Below, piece after piece: positions 40,251 to 50,481 of a stretch of DNA of 64,000 nucleotides; the stretch's first letter is position 1, and every line of letters starts with the position of its first letter. The notes below the pieces were generated by a model, which did not search any database, was not told the DNA's origin, and saw nothing but the letters and a program-made list of their open reading frames with translations. The stretch is from Antrihabitans stalactiti (GTDB lineage: Bacteria; Actinomycetota; Actinomycetes; Mycobacteriales; Mycobacteriaceae): assembly GCF_012932915.1 (NCBI RefSeq), contig NZ_VCQU01000009.1:248001-312000 (forward strand), written 5' to 3'. The position numbers and the translations under genes are program-made.

Positions 40251-41024
40251 CTACATGTAGGCGCCGCCATCGACTCGAATCTCGGTGCCGGAGATGTATT
40301 TACCATCGTCGGACGCCACCATCGCGACAACTCCTGCGATGTCCGCCGGCGAGCCGAGGTTGCCACCGTCGACCATCCCGCCGAGTTTCGCGAACAACTG
40401 GCCATCGATGTCTTTCGGCAGGTCGAGAATCGACTTCGTCGTGATTCCGGACCTGATGCCGCCCGGCGCGATATTGACAGCGCGCAGACCCTTTTTGACG
40501 TATTCGAGCGCGATCGCATGGGTGAATGCGCTGACCGCGCCTTTGCTCGCCGCGTACGCCGCCATGTACGGCGCGCCGAAATAGGCCGAGGTGGACGAGA
40601 AGTTGACCACGACGCCGCCGTGCGGCGATTCGAGCAGCGACGGCAGGGCCTCCTGCACCATGAGGAAGGTTCCGGTGAGGTTGATGCCGATGACGCGATT
40701 CCAGTCTTCGAGCGGCATTTCGTGCGTATGCGCGGTGCGCAGGATGCCCGCGGCATTCACCAAAACGTCCAGGCCGCCCAGAAACTCGCGCGCCTCGGCG
40801 TGCCCGGCTCGGACGGATTCTTGATCACTGATGTCGACGATCACGGTCTTCAGCCGGTCCGCGGCGTCGTCGCCTGCGTCCTTCGCGGTCAGTTCCAGTC
40901 CGGCTGCGTCGACGTCGACCGCGACGAGCCGCGCTCCCTCCGCCAGCAGGCGCAGGGCGACGCCCTGACCGATTCCAGAACCCGCACCGCTGACAAGCAC
41001 GCGACGGCCTTCATACCTCTGCAC
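40251..41024 (-). CDS. Short-chain dehydrogenase/reductase
   Basis: This 257-residue classical SDR has the cofactor site VLVSGAGSGIGQGVALRL, NAAG in the middle, catalytic Ser in NFSSTSAYFG and YAASK for the Tyr-Lys pair. The C-terminal GGAYM is typical. An Asp at the end of beta-2 (VAVDVDAAG) suggests NAD(H) rather than NADP(H). The substrate is not recognisable. It may follow the LuxR-type regulator gene in one transcript, after a 47-bp gap. Confidence 0.87.
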   Translation of the reverse strand: MQRYEGRRVLVSGAGSGIGQGVALRLLAEGARLVAVDVDAAGLELTAKDAGDDAADRLKTVIVDISDQESVRAGHAEAREFLGGLDVLVNAAGILRTAHTHEMPLEDWNRVIGINLTGTFLMVQEALPSLLESPHGGVVVNFSSTSAYFGAPYMAAYAASKGAVSAFTHAIALEYVKKGLRAVNIAPGGIRSGITTKSILDLPKDIDGQLFAKLGGMVDGGNLGSPADIAGVVAMVASDDGKYISGTEIRVDGGAYM

Positions 41025-41071
41025 TGGGGCATCCTTCCGACAGCAACGAAACTAGAACACGTTCCAGAATG

Positions 41072-43663
41072 CTACCCCAGCGCGCGCTTGATCGCGCGTG
41101 CCAATCCGTCCCTGTCCGCGGCATCCAATTTCATGCAAGCCCGATAGACGTGACCTTCGACGGTCCGCACAGAGACTGCCAATTGGTCGGCGATGTCCTT
41201 GTTCGACATCCCAAGCGCGACGAGGGCCGAGATTTCGCGTTCTCGCGCGGTCAATGGCAGCGGATGTGTCTCGGCGATCAGCGCAGGTGTCTTCGCTCCG
41301 TCGCACTCGGCCGCAAGCCGTAGCGCGATCGTCGACGACGCCTGCTGGCCGCGCCTGTTCTTGGACCGCCCGTACGCCACTGCAGACTGCGCAGCCGCTT
41401 CAGCCGCGACGACCAAGGCCCCCACGCGCTCCCACTGCGCCGCCGCAACCGCAAGCCCGGACCCGTCGTCGGCGGCCAACGCAGCGGCATGGTCGGCCTG
41501 CATTCGGGCTGGCGCGACGTCGAGCATTTTTGCGAGCTCGGCAAGCCGCGGCGCGACCGTGCGGTCACCGAATCGCAGCGCGACGAAAAGTCCGTCGGCT
41601 TCGACGGTGTAGCGCCCAGACTGCGCGGCCGCGTCGGCACCGTGCCGCGCGTGCGCTATCGCTGCTGCGGTGCGCCCTTGCGCTGCGGCGAGCCACGCAC
41701 GCGACATTTCCAGCTCCGCAGCGAACATCGCGATGTGATCGCCGGCAAGCACCTCGGCCCGCGCGAGCGCGTCGGCCGCTTCGTCGACCTGCCCCAGCGC
41801 CGCTGACGTTTGGCACAAGAATGCCGCTGCGAGAAACTCCCAGGCGTAGCCCACTCCCTCCAACGCTGCGATCGCCTGGACGAACTCGCGGCGCGCCGCC
41901 TCGAGCCTGCCGCGCTCCAGGTGGACCTGACCGAGCAGCACACCGGCCTTGGCGCGCGCGGGTTGCTGGCCGATCGCATACCCCACATAGCGCAACGCGG
42001 CCAGCTCAGCGGCTTCGAACTCGCCGCGAACCAGCAGCGCGGGAATCTCGATGAGCCCGAGGTTGAACCGAAGCAGCCCTGACTTCGACTGCGACGCATC
42101 GCGCAGACCGCGCGCAATAAGCTCCGCCACATCCTCGATCCGCCCGCACTGGATGTGCACACTCGCGGCCGTGAACGCCGCCCAGCCATGCGTCACCGGA
42201 CTGCGAGTAACCGACGCGAGCACAGCTTGGGCTGCCCGCTCCGCGTCGTCCAACCGATCTGTGAAGGTGGCGTTCCACATCTCGACGAAGTCGAGGGCTC
42301 CCGGGAACGTAACCCGTTCTCGAATACCGGCGAGCAACGCCGATGCCGCGGCGTCGTCGCGACACATCCAGAAGAGATTCGCGGCCCTCGTCGTGGCCCA
42401 GATGACGAGGTCGAGCTCGTCCAAGGTGTCGGGGTCGACACCGGCCAGAACAGCCTCGGCCTCGGCCGCCTTGCCATGCCACGACAGCGCCTGCGCAAGT
42501 ACCAATGCGGCGCGAAAGCCGCCTCCGAGTTGCAGCGCGCGCCGCGCGAGCCGCTCGCCCAGTTCGAGATCGCCGAGGGTGATCGCATCGCCGCCCGAAT
42601 CGACGAGTGAGGCGACATCCGGGTCGCGGTCGCTGTCCAACGCAAGGGCGGCGAGTCGAATCCGGTCGCTGACGTGCGCGGGCCGAGTCGCCGACATCGC
42701 GCCGACGAGTTCCCCACGGATTCGTCGCGCCTTGAGCGTGCCGGTCTGGTTGCGGATCACCTCGCCGTAGATCGGGTGGGTCAGCACGACCGCGCGGTGC
42801 GGGGCGTCACCGATCACCTTCGCCAACCCCGCCTCGAGTACGACCTCGACTGCGGCCGGATCGCGTAATGCGTGCAACATGCCCGAATCGAGGGTGCCGC
42901 CGAATGCCAGCAGTTCCACGACGGCGAGCGGTGCCTCGTCGAGATCCTTCAATCGCGATTCGACGAGGGTCGACAGCTGTTGATTGATGACCGTTGCGCC
43001 GCGCAGCTGCCAGATTCCCGCGACACAGCGCAAGTTTCCGGCTTCGATCGCGCCCTCGACGAGGTGGCGAAGAAACAACGGGCTGCCCTGCGAAACCTGG
43101 AAAAGCCGGTCGGCACTGACCGATTCGAGTGGTCCGTCGAGGACCGTCTCGACCAGCTCGATCACCTCGGTACGGGTGAACGGCGCCAGGTCGACGCGCA
43201 CCAAGAGGCCCTCACGCCAGAGCGCGCTGATCGGCTCCGGAATGTCGCGACCCAGTCGGACTGTGACGACGAAGTTGGCGGCGCGCTCGGTCGCGAGCTG
43301 ATGGACCACTGACGCCGACAAGTGATCGAGCAGATGGGCGTCGTCGACGCCGATGACGACTTTCGAGCCGCCGAGCAGCAGATTGTCGCGGATCGCACGC
43401 AGGACAGCGTGCGGCTCGTTGCGATCCGACAGCTCGACGAGGTGGGCGAACGCGCCCAGCGGAATTCCTTTTGCAGTCTCGGTTCCGGCGACCCACCGAC
43501 GGATACCGCGGGCACTCTTGACTGCGCTGCGCGCCAACGTCGTCTTGCCGACGCCGGCGTCGCCGATCACGACGACGCCCCGCGGCCCGTCGGCTGCCCG
43601 CATCGCGGCCGTCACAGTGTCGAGGTGCCCTTCCCTGAGCACCGTCGGCCATTGCGACAACAT
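41072..43663 (-). CDS. Large LuxR-family regulator with AAA/NTPase domain (paralogue 1)
   Basis: This 863-residue regulator of the LAL/MalT-like type has an N-terminal P-loop (VVIGDAGVGKTTLARSAV), a Walker B-like VVIGVDDAHLLDHL and a long helical-repeat middle part. The C-terminal LuxR helix-turn-helix is LTAREREISALVALGMSNKD then VSVRTVEGHVYRAC. The ligand is unknown. It shares length, layout and many motifs with the regulator at 53654-56254. It follows purA by 20 bp on the same strand, so it may be co-transcribed with it, and it precedes the SDR gene. Confidence 0.88.
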   Translation of the reverse strand: MLSQWPTVLREGHLDTVTAAMRAADGPRGVVVIGDAGVGKTTLARSAVKSARGIRRWVAGTETAKGIPLGAFAHLVELSDRNEPHAVLRAIRDNLLLGGSKVVIGVDDAHLLDHLSASVVHQLATERAANFVVTVRLGRDIPEPISALWREGLLVRVDLAPFTRTEVIELVETVLDGPLESVSADRLFQVSQGSPLFLRHLVEGAIEAGNLRCVAGIWQLRGATVINQQLSTLVESRLKDLDEAPLAVVELLAFGGTLDSGMLHALRDPAAVEVVLEAGLAKVIGDAPHRAVVLTHPIYGEVIRNQTGTLKARRIRGELVGAMSATRPAHVSDRIRLAALALDSDRDPDVASLVDSGGDAITLGDLELGERLARRALQLGGGFRAALVLAQALSWHGKAAEAEAVLAGVDPDTLDELDLVIWATTRAANLFWMCRDDAAASALLAGIRERVTFPGALDFVEMWNATFTDRLDDAERAAQAVLASVTRSPVTHGWAAFTAASVHIQCGRIEDVAELIARGLRDASQSKSGLLRFNLGLIEIPALLVRGEFEAAELAALRYVGYAIGQQPARAKAGVLLGQVHLERGRLEAARREFVQAIAALEGVGYAWEFLAAAFLCQTSAALGQVDEAADALARAEVLAGDHIAMFAAELEMSRAWLAAAQGRTAAAIAHARHGADAAAQSGRYTVEADGLFVALRFGDRTVAPRLAELAKMLDVAPARMQADHAAALAADDGSGLAVAAAQWERVGALVVAAEAAAQSAVAYGRSKNRRGQQASSTIALRLAAECDGAKTPALIAETHPLPLTAREREISALVALGMSNKDIADQLAVSVRTVEGHVYRACMKLDAADRDGLARAIKRALG

Positions 43664-43683
43664 GCGGGTGTCCTATGAGTCGA

Positions 43684-44982
<1,299 letters not shown>

Positions 44983-45088
44983 CTACGATCGAACGCGCAA
45001 TCCGCGATGGCGAGCTGCAGCTGACTGCCGTACGGAGGCAGTGGCCGGAAGCACAGTCTAGTCGAGCGGGTATCTATCGACCGAACCG

Positions 45089-45789
45089 ATGACGCGAGGC
45101 GACATGGGAACCACCGCAAGCTGGGTCAGATCCCATCGCATGATCGCCTTCTTCGCCCTGGCCTACGCGTTGTCGTGGTCGCTGATTCCGTTCGGATCGT
45201 TCCTCCCGACCGGCGCCCTGATCGCCGCACTGGTCGTGATCGCGATCGCCGACGGTCGCCCCGGATTTCGCGAACTCGGGTCTCGCATCGTTCGCTGGCG
45301 GGTGCACTGGATCTGGTACGTGGCGGCGCTCGGCGTGCCCATCGCAATACACGTCGTGACGATCACCGCCAACGCCCACTTGTCCTCGGCGGCCATCTCT
45401 TTCGATCAGCTCGATCCGTGGTACGGCCTGGTCGTGGTGTTCGCGTCACGCCTCGTCGACCCGCTGAACGGTCCGGTCGCCGAGGAGCCGTCGTGGCGCG
45501 GCTTCGCGCAACCCACACTGCAGCAATCCAATTCGCCGTTGGTGGCGACCCTGATCCTCGCCACACTCGTGACGGTCTACGCTTGGCTGTTCAACCGCGC
45601 CGACGGCAGTGTGCTGATCACGCTGCTCGCGCACGCTGCCGAAGGAACGGTCAGACGTCGACCTTGTGGCCCGACGGCATCGACGCCGACCGCGTGATTT
45701 TCCTGAATGCGGTGGCCTGGACCGTAGTTGCTCTCGCAGTCGTTGTGGCCGATCGAGAGCTGTGGCTCAACCGGCGGCTGCGGCAATAG
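45089..45789 (+). pseudogene. CPBP-family intramembrane protease, frameshifted and internally shortened
   Basis: The first part (45089-45640) encodes a membrane protein with the CPBP motif-1 VAEEPSWRGFAQPTLQ and the later WLFNRADGSVLITLLAHAAEGT. The reading then shifts to another frame, where LWPDGIDADRVIFLNAVAWTVVALAVVV and a basic end continue the usual CPBP C-terminus up to 45789. A one-base loss between about 45640 and 45670 would explain this. In addition, the segment with the second catalytic motif (normally a WHLP-type stretch between SPLVATLIL and the WLFNR block) is missing. Two lesions argue for a decayed gene. A sequencing error could explain the frameshift alone. Confidence 0.65.
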
Positions 45790-45800
45790 AATCGCCGACC

Positions 45801-46198
45801 ATGACCGGTGCTGTGGATCGCGCGTTGGAAATCTGGAAACCCCTCCGCCGGAAGGAGACAGCGCACTCGACCTCTTCCGGTCCGCATACGCCGATCCGGT
45901 CATCATCAACGACACACCTTTCACCTGCGCCCAATTGGTCGACCGGGCGCGAGCAACCCATAAGGCCTTCGCCGACCTGGAGATGGAAGTCGTCGACCGT
46001 ATCGACGCAGGCGACAAGGCAGCCGTCGCGTTCCGCCAATCAGGCAAACACGTTGCCGCATTGCCGATGCCGGGCGCGGTCGAGCCTTCCGGTCACGTAG
46101 TCAGCGGAATCGGAATGGACATCTTCACGATCGTCGACGACCGCATCGCCCGAATCTGGGTGGTCTCCGAACTGCTCTCACAGCTGGTCCGCGGCTAA
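45801..46198 (+). pseudogene. SnoaL-like/NTF2-fold protein, apparently frameshifted near its start
   Basis: ATG 45801 opens MTGAVDRALEIW in one frame. The continuation SALDLFRSAYADPVIINDTPF through IFTIVDDRIARIWVVSELL, a SnoaL/ester-cyclase-like domain of about 110 residues, lies in another frame and ends at 46198. A single-base loss around 45840-45855 would join them. No good start codon exists in the second frame unless TTG 45728, inside the preceding gene, is used. It lies 11 bp after the broken CPBP gene. Confidence 0.55.
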
Positions 46199-46474
46199 GG
46201 CCTCAGGCAACCCCGCCGGTGCGCAGCCGCGCAGCCTGCGGCTGAGAAGGTTCTCGCCCGAGGCAGCTGGCTCGTGCAGCAGAACCTGCCCCGCCGCGCC
46301 GAGGGGGCTGTTGCGCGAGCATCGCCCGAGAAGAAAGTCGCATAACCGCCCCTTCGGCGCCCGAACAGGCGATCCGCACCCCTTTTCCGAGATGGCTCGG
46401 CGTGTCGCACGGCGCGTCGGGGTGCGAATCCTGAAAGGGGGGCGGCTGAGGGAGTTCTCGCTTAAAGCGCAGCC
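46199..46474. other. 276-bp intergenic region with short direct repeats
   Basis: No gene is recognised. GCCTCAGGCA occurs at 46200-46209 and 46472-46481, and CGGCTGAG...TTCTCGC occurs at 46239-46257 and 46443-46461 (16 of 19 matching). Several frames are open here but they are Arg/Pro/Ala-rich and look non-coding. Confidence 0.4.
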
Positions 46475-46846
46475 TCAGGCAGCGTGCTGCGCGGCGTGGC
46501 GCTCGGCGGGAACGACCTCGACCTCGATGGTTGCGGCGACTGCGAGAACGCGGGCGCAGCATGTCGGCGGCGTCCACACCTCGACTCCGTCGGCAGCGTC
46601 GTCATGGTCGGAGTAGAAGTAGAAATACACGGGCCGATCGCGATCGCCATCGATGTGGTAGGTCACGCCCCACTCGTGTTCGCTGTAGGAAACCTGCTTG
46701 GCGCGGAAGACCGCGGCAGAGCGTGCACGGATGACTACGGGAAGGCTCCAGGCCTCGCGGTCGATCGCCGCGACGTCGAGCTGCAATTCTTCCCAAGTGT
46801 CGTTGACGACTCGAACGACTAATCCTTGCGGCGTCGGCCTAGACAT
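46475..46846 (-). CDS. Hypothetical protein
   Basis: This 123-residue soluble protein has no family I recognise. The N-terminal VVRVVNDTWEELQLDVAAIDREAW and the middle FRAKQVSYSEHEWGVTYHIDGDRDRPVYFYFYSD are conserved-looking, with good third-position GC. The end is Ala/His-rich (AERHAAQHAA). A CC pair (PPTCCARV) is the only Cys. It stands alone between the two damaged genes and the Rv0358-like gene, on the opposite strand. Confidence 0.6.
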   Translation of the reverse strand: MSRPTPQGLVVRVVNDTWEELQLDVAAIDREAWSLPVVIRARSAAVFRAKQVSYSEHEWGVTYHIDGDRDRPVYFYFYSDHDDAADGVEVWTPPTCCARVLAVAATIEVEVVPAERHAAQHAA

Positions 46847-46995
46847 CTCATTGCACCTTCGGAGTGTTCACATACGGCGGTCTACAGGTTGATCGCCCGC
46901 CGCAACCGTTTTGTTGCACACTTCCGGCTATCGTTTCAGGGCAGCGGACTTTTTCGCTTGATCTATTCGAGGACCAATCCAGTCGAGGAGCACGT

Positions 46996-47667
46996 TTGGA
47001 CATCTTTGTCCTGCGATGTGGTGATGGCCCGGTTCCGATCGCGCTCACCACTCAACCCGCGACCGCAGTGGGGACTGTCCCGGTGGCGAGCGAACTCGAC
47101 GAGCTATGGCCCCTGATCGACGCCGCCGAACGGCCCCGACTCGTCGTCTTGGGCGGCGACTCCGGGCTCGCAGCGGTGTTGACGGCACTGATGCGGACCG
47201 AACGGCTCGGGTTGGAGATCGGCTACGTGCCTTTCGAGCGAACCCCAGCGTCGAAGATCTATCGGACCGGAACTGGTGCAGTTGCGGCAGGCAATGCACT
47301 GCACGGGAAACCGGCCGAACTACCGCTCATTCGCGACGATGCCGGCGTGGCGATCGTCGGTCGAGCGGTCGTCAGCGGTCGGGCGGGTGCCGAACTCGAG
47401 GGTGAGGCATACGTGGACGACACCAGGCTGTTCAGCGGAACAATCGCTGCGGTGCACGTGGAACCGACCCTCGAGATGCCCGGGTTACGTGCCTACTCCG
47501 ACAGCGGGCGACGCCTTTCCCGCAAGCGCTGGGTCAGCGGACGCGCGATGCAACTCGGCACTGTGGAGGCGGTTCTGCAGCGCGACGGCATCCCCGACTC
47601 GCGCCGCGTGAAACGGACCGCCTTCTATCGGCACCACGAACCGTGGAAGCTGGTCCAGCCTCGATGA
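46996..47667 (+). CDS. Conserved protein in the Rv0358 position
   Basis: This 223-residue protein is directly coupled to the M50 protease gene (ATGA overlap), the arrangement of Rv0358-Rv0359. The start is TTG 46996, with GAGGAG five bases upstream and IFVLRCGDG as N-terminus. The segment PRLVVLGGDSGLAAVLTALM faintly recalls the GGDGT loop of diacylglycerol-kinase-like folds, but the catalytic residues are not preserved and I do not claim that activity. The family function is unknown. Confidence 0.75.
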   Translation: MDIFVLRCGDGPVPIALTTQPATAVGTVPVASELDELWPLIDAAERPRLVVLGGDSGLAAVLTALMRTERLGLEIGYVPFERTPASKIYRTGTGAVAAGNALHGKPAELPLIRDDAGVAIVGRAVVSGRAGAELEGEAYVDDTRLFSGTIAAVHVEPTLEMPGLRAYSDSGRRLSRKRWVSGRAMQLGTVEAVLQRDGIPDSRRVKRTAFYRHHEPWKLVQPR

Positions 47668-48419
47668 GGACCGCCGTGCGGCCCAGTCCGATCTTCCTGG
47701 GTGTCGTGGCCTTGGCGATCGCGGGAGGCGCGCTCGCTTGGACCGCTGATCTCGATTCGTGGCTCGCCAAAGCGGGCGTGGTGATTCTCGTCGTCTTCGG
47801 CTGGATCGTCTCGGTGTGCCTGCACGAATTCGCACACGCGTACACGGCATGGCGCGCGGGCGATCGTGAAGTCGAGGTGCGCGGCTATCTGACGCTGAAC
47901 CCGCTCAAGTACAGCCATCCGCTGCTGTCCATCGGACTTCCCGTCCTGTTCATCGCGCTGGGTGGCATCGGCTTGCCTGGCGGCGCGGTCTATGTGCGGT
48001 CCGGGATGTTCGGTCCGAAGGTGCAGCGCCAGATCAGCCTCGCCGGACCGTTCGTGAACGCAGCCTGCGCGGTCGTACTACTGGTCGTGGTCCGGGTGTT
48101 CGGCAGCGCTGAAACCCATTCGGCATTTTGGTTCGGCATGAGCTTCCTCGCGTTCCTGCAGGTCACCGCGACCGTGTTGAACCTGCTCCCCGTCCCCGGG
48201 CTCGACGGCTATGGTGCCATCGAGCCATCGTTGAGCCGCGAAACCCAGCGAGCGCTCGAACAATTCAAAACCTACGGACTGCTCGTTCTGATGGCCGTGC
48301 TGTTCGTCCCGCAGATCAACGCCATCTTCTTCGACGCCATCTACGGGCTTTTCGAGCTGTCCGGCATTCCGTCGTGGTGGTCGAGCAACGGGGCATACCT
48401 CACGCAGTTCTGGCGATAG
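47664..48419 (+). CDS. Site-2 protease family (M50) membrane zinc metalloprotease
   Basis: This 251-residue integral membrane protein has the zinc motif VCLHEFAHAYTAW (HExxH) in the second helix and the third-ligand motif NLLPVPGLDGYGA. Around these lie four to five further helices. It corresponds to Rv0359. There is no PDZ domain, so it belongs to the small Rv0359-like group. The substrate is unknown. It is translationally coupled to the preceding gene and ends at a palindromic terminator. Confidence 0.9.
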   Translation: MRTAVRPSPIFLGVVALAIAGGALAWTADLDSWLAKAGVVILVVFGWIVSVCLHEFAHAYTAWRAGDREVEVRGYLTLNPLKYSHPLLSIGLPVLFIALGGIGLPGGAVYVRSGMFGPKVQRQISLAGPFVNAACAVVLLVVVRVFGSAETHSAFWFGMSFLAFLQVTATVLNLLPVPGLDGYGAIEPSLSRETQRALEQFKTYGLLVLMAVLFVPQINAIFFDAIYGLFELSGIPSWWSSNGAYLTQFWR

Positions 48420-48422
48420 GTC

Positions 48423-48466
48423 CTGTGCGTGAGTTTGGCCCCCAGAGGGGCCAAACTCACGCACAG
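48423..48466. terminator. 44-bp palindromic bidirectional terminator (copy 3, related)
   Basis: Perfect 20-bp arms (48423-48442 and 48447-48466) flank a 4-nt loop. The arm contains GCGTGAGTTTGG, related to CTCGTGAGTCTTTTTGG of copies 1 and 2. It fills the gap between the convergent M50 stop (48419) and TetR stop (48470). Confidence 0.75.
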
Positions 48467-48469
48467 TTC

Positions 48470-49096
48470 CTACGGGCGCCGCGCGGTGACTGTGGCGAGG
48501 GTGAGTGCCACACAAATATCTGCGAGTTCGGTCGTCGATTCCTTGGGGTCCCGCAGCCAGGCCTCGATGAGCTGATTCACCCCGCCCACGACGAACAACG
48601 CGCCGCGGCGAAGGTCCGCGGGATCGGCGGGTTCGAAACCAAGCAGTCCGGGCCCGTAGTGCAGGACCAGCTCGACGATCGTGTCGAGCATCCGATCGCG
48701 ACCTTCGCGAAGACCCGCGATGTTCGACTCGGTTGTCAGAATTCGGTGACTGTGCGGATCGGCAGCGACGGCGTCCAGAAATGCGGTGAACGCTGTGCGC
48801 AGCTTGGCACCGAGGTCTCCCGGATCCGCGAGACTCGCAGTGACCATTGTCGCGGTCAGTTCTGTGCGAAGCTGGTCGGCGATCGCGACCAGCAAGTCGT
48901 CACGGTTCGGAAACTGCTCGTAGAAGTACCGCGGCGTCAGCCCAGACGCGCTGCACACGCCCCGGACCGTCACCTCGGCGATTCCGGATTCGCCCCAGAT
49001 TCGCTTACCCGCTTCGAGGAGTTTGCGACGGCGTTCGGCGCGACGGTCCAGCGCACTGATTCCGCCGTAGTCACGCACCACGTTTGATCGGGCCAT
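48470..49096 (-). CDS. TetR-family transcriptional regulator
   Basis: This 208-residue regulator has an N-terminal helix-turn-helix (RRKLLEAGKRIWGESGIAEV, VTVRGVCSASGLTPRYFYEQF, NRDDLLVAIADQ) and a variable C-terminal ligand domain. It diverges from the MpaB/Lcp-like oxygenase gene with a 74-bp gap that contains an inverted repeat, so repression of that gene and of itself is likely. The ligand is unknown. Confidence 0.9.
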   Translation of the reverse strand: MARSNVVRDYGGISALDRRAERRRKLLEAGKRIWGESGIAEVTVRGVCSASGLTPRYFYEQFPNRDDLLVAIADQLRTELTATMVTASLADPGDLGAKLRTAFTAFLDAVAADPHSHRILTTESNIAGLREGRDRMLDTIVELVLHYGPGLLGFEPADPADLRRGALFVVGGVNQLIEAWLRDPKESTTELADICVALTLATVTARRP

Positions 49097-49122
49097 TGAC
49101 TGAATCCTAGCCCGTCCCTATA

Positions 49123-49146
49123 TTTGGAACACATTCGTTATCCAAA
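49123..49146. promoter_or_regulatory. Inverted repeat, candidate TetR operator
   Basis: TTTGGA (49123-49128) and TCCAAA (49141-49146) flank 12 bp in the gap between the divergent TetR and oxygenase genes. A -10-like TATATT (49119-49124) overlaps the left arm, which fits a repressor site. Confidence 0.5.
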
Positions 49147-49170
49147 TCGACGACTCAAAGGAGAGCCGCG

Positions 49171-50388
49171 ATGAACCCGACCGTTCCGACGCGCCATCCC
49201 GACGCGCCCAGGGGGGTTCCGGCGACGGTGCAGGTGTTCGCCACCGCATTGGGCCTGCGCAAACCCGACGCCGAGCAATGGCAGAAACTCGGGGAGAACC
49301 TCGTCGTCGGCGACGAACCCATGGACCGGCTGGTCGAATGGATGGCTGCTTCCGGGATGAAAGAGATGCGGGCGTTGTTCGATCGCGCGCTGACCGACGG
49401 CATCGCCAGCGTGCCGGAAGCCCCGCAACCGTTGCGCGAGTTCTTCCTCGAAGTGGAGGCCACACCCGACTGGGTCGACATGGACAAGATTCGTCGCGGC
49501 GCGAAGGTCCTGACCAGCACGGGTGCTGACGGCATGTACGTGGCGCGGGATGTCGCACTGCAAGGCGGGTACATGTTCTCCGGTTTCAACAAGACGCTGC
49601 TACGGACCGGCGCGCTGGAGAAGGGCTCCAACCAACGTTTCGCCGAGACGATGCAATGGGCTTTGGATGTCGTTTCCGAAGACGGTATGTCGCCGCTGGG
49701 TGTCGGCTATCGCTCCACAATCCGGGTCCGGCTCATCCACGCGTTCGTGCGTCGGCATGTCGCTGCGATGCCGGACTGGAACAGTGCCGAATGGGGGCTG
49801 CCGGTCAACCAGACAGACATGGTCGCGACGTTGGTTGGTGCACTGATCACGCCCGTTCTGGGTGGCGTCGGGCTGGGCATGGTGTACTCGCCGGCAGATC
49901 TGGACGCGCTTGCCCACCTCACGCGTTACGTCGGTTGGCTGATCGGTGTGCACGAGGAGTCGCTACCAGTGAGTTTCCGCGACGCGGTCCGAGTGCTCCT
50001 GCACACCCTCAGCGCACTGTCGAATCCGGACGAGACGACCAAGACTCTGGCTGTTCCGATGTCGACCGACCCGCTTCTGTGGTCCTACGACCGCCTGCCG
50101 AAGCTGCGTCGCCGCATCGCGCGATCGCAACATCTCTCGTTGACGGCGACCGTCCTCGGCCCCCGCGCGATGCGGTCGATGGGTCTGCCTCCTTACGTGC
50201 TGCCGTGGTACCCACTGCTTCGGATTCCGATAAACGCGGCCCACTCTGCGGTGCGATTCTTGCCCGGCGGCCTCGATCGAGCCGCCGACCGCGGCGCGCG
50301 CGAGCACGCAGCGTTCTTCGCGACCATCACAGGCGGCGCCGCCACGACTATCGGCGCCTCGGCAAGTCACATCGGACGAGCGGCGTAG
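49171..50388 (+). CDS. MpaB/Lcp-like oxygenase (DUF2236)
   Basis: This 405-residue protein of the DUF2236 superfamily includes the heme-dependent rubber oxygenase Lcp and fungal MpaB. Recognisable parts are YMFSGFNKTLLRTGAL, RVRLIHAFVRRHVAAMPDW with the probable heme His, and WGLPVNQTDMVATL. No Tat or Sec signal is visible, so unlike secreted rubber oxygenases it is likely cytoplasmic and acts on another unsaturated or lipid substrate. It faces a TetR gene, an arrangement also known for lcp. The substrate is unknown. Confidence 0.8.
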   Translation: MNPTVPTRHPDAPRGVPATVQVFATALGLRKPDAEQWQKLGENLVVGDEPMDRLVEWMAASGMKEMRALFDRALTDGIASVPEAPQPLREFFLEVEATPDWVDMDKIRRGAKVLTSTGADGMYVARDVALQGGYMFSGFNKTLLRTGALEKGSNQRFAETMQWALDVVSEDGMSPLGVGYRSTIRVRLIHAFVRRHVAAMPDWNSAEWGLPVNQTDMVATLVGALITPVLGGVGLGMVYSPADLDALAHLTRYVGWLIGVHEESLPVSFRDAVRVLLHTLSALSNPDETTKTLAVPMSTDPLLWSYDRLPKLRRRIARSQHLSLTATVLGPRAMRSMGLPPYVLPWYPLLRIPINAAHSAVRFLPGGLDRAADRGAREHAAFFATITGGAATTIGASASHIGRAA

Positions 50389-50481
50389 AGCTACCGACCG
50401 TCCGTGACCGCCACACGATGGTCCGTTGCGAGCTTCGGAATCACGGGACGGTCCCCCTCAGATTCGCGACGGACAAGTCGT

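Noticed and set aside
46203-46577. 124-codon minus-strand frame
   Set aside because: It is Arg/Ala/Pro-rich, overlaps the better hypothetical gene at 46475-46846 in another frame, and has no supporting motif.
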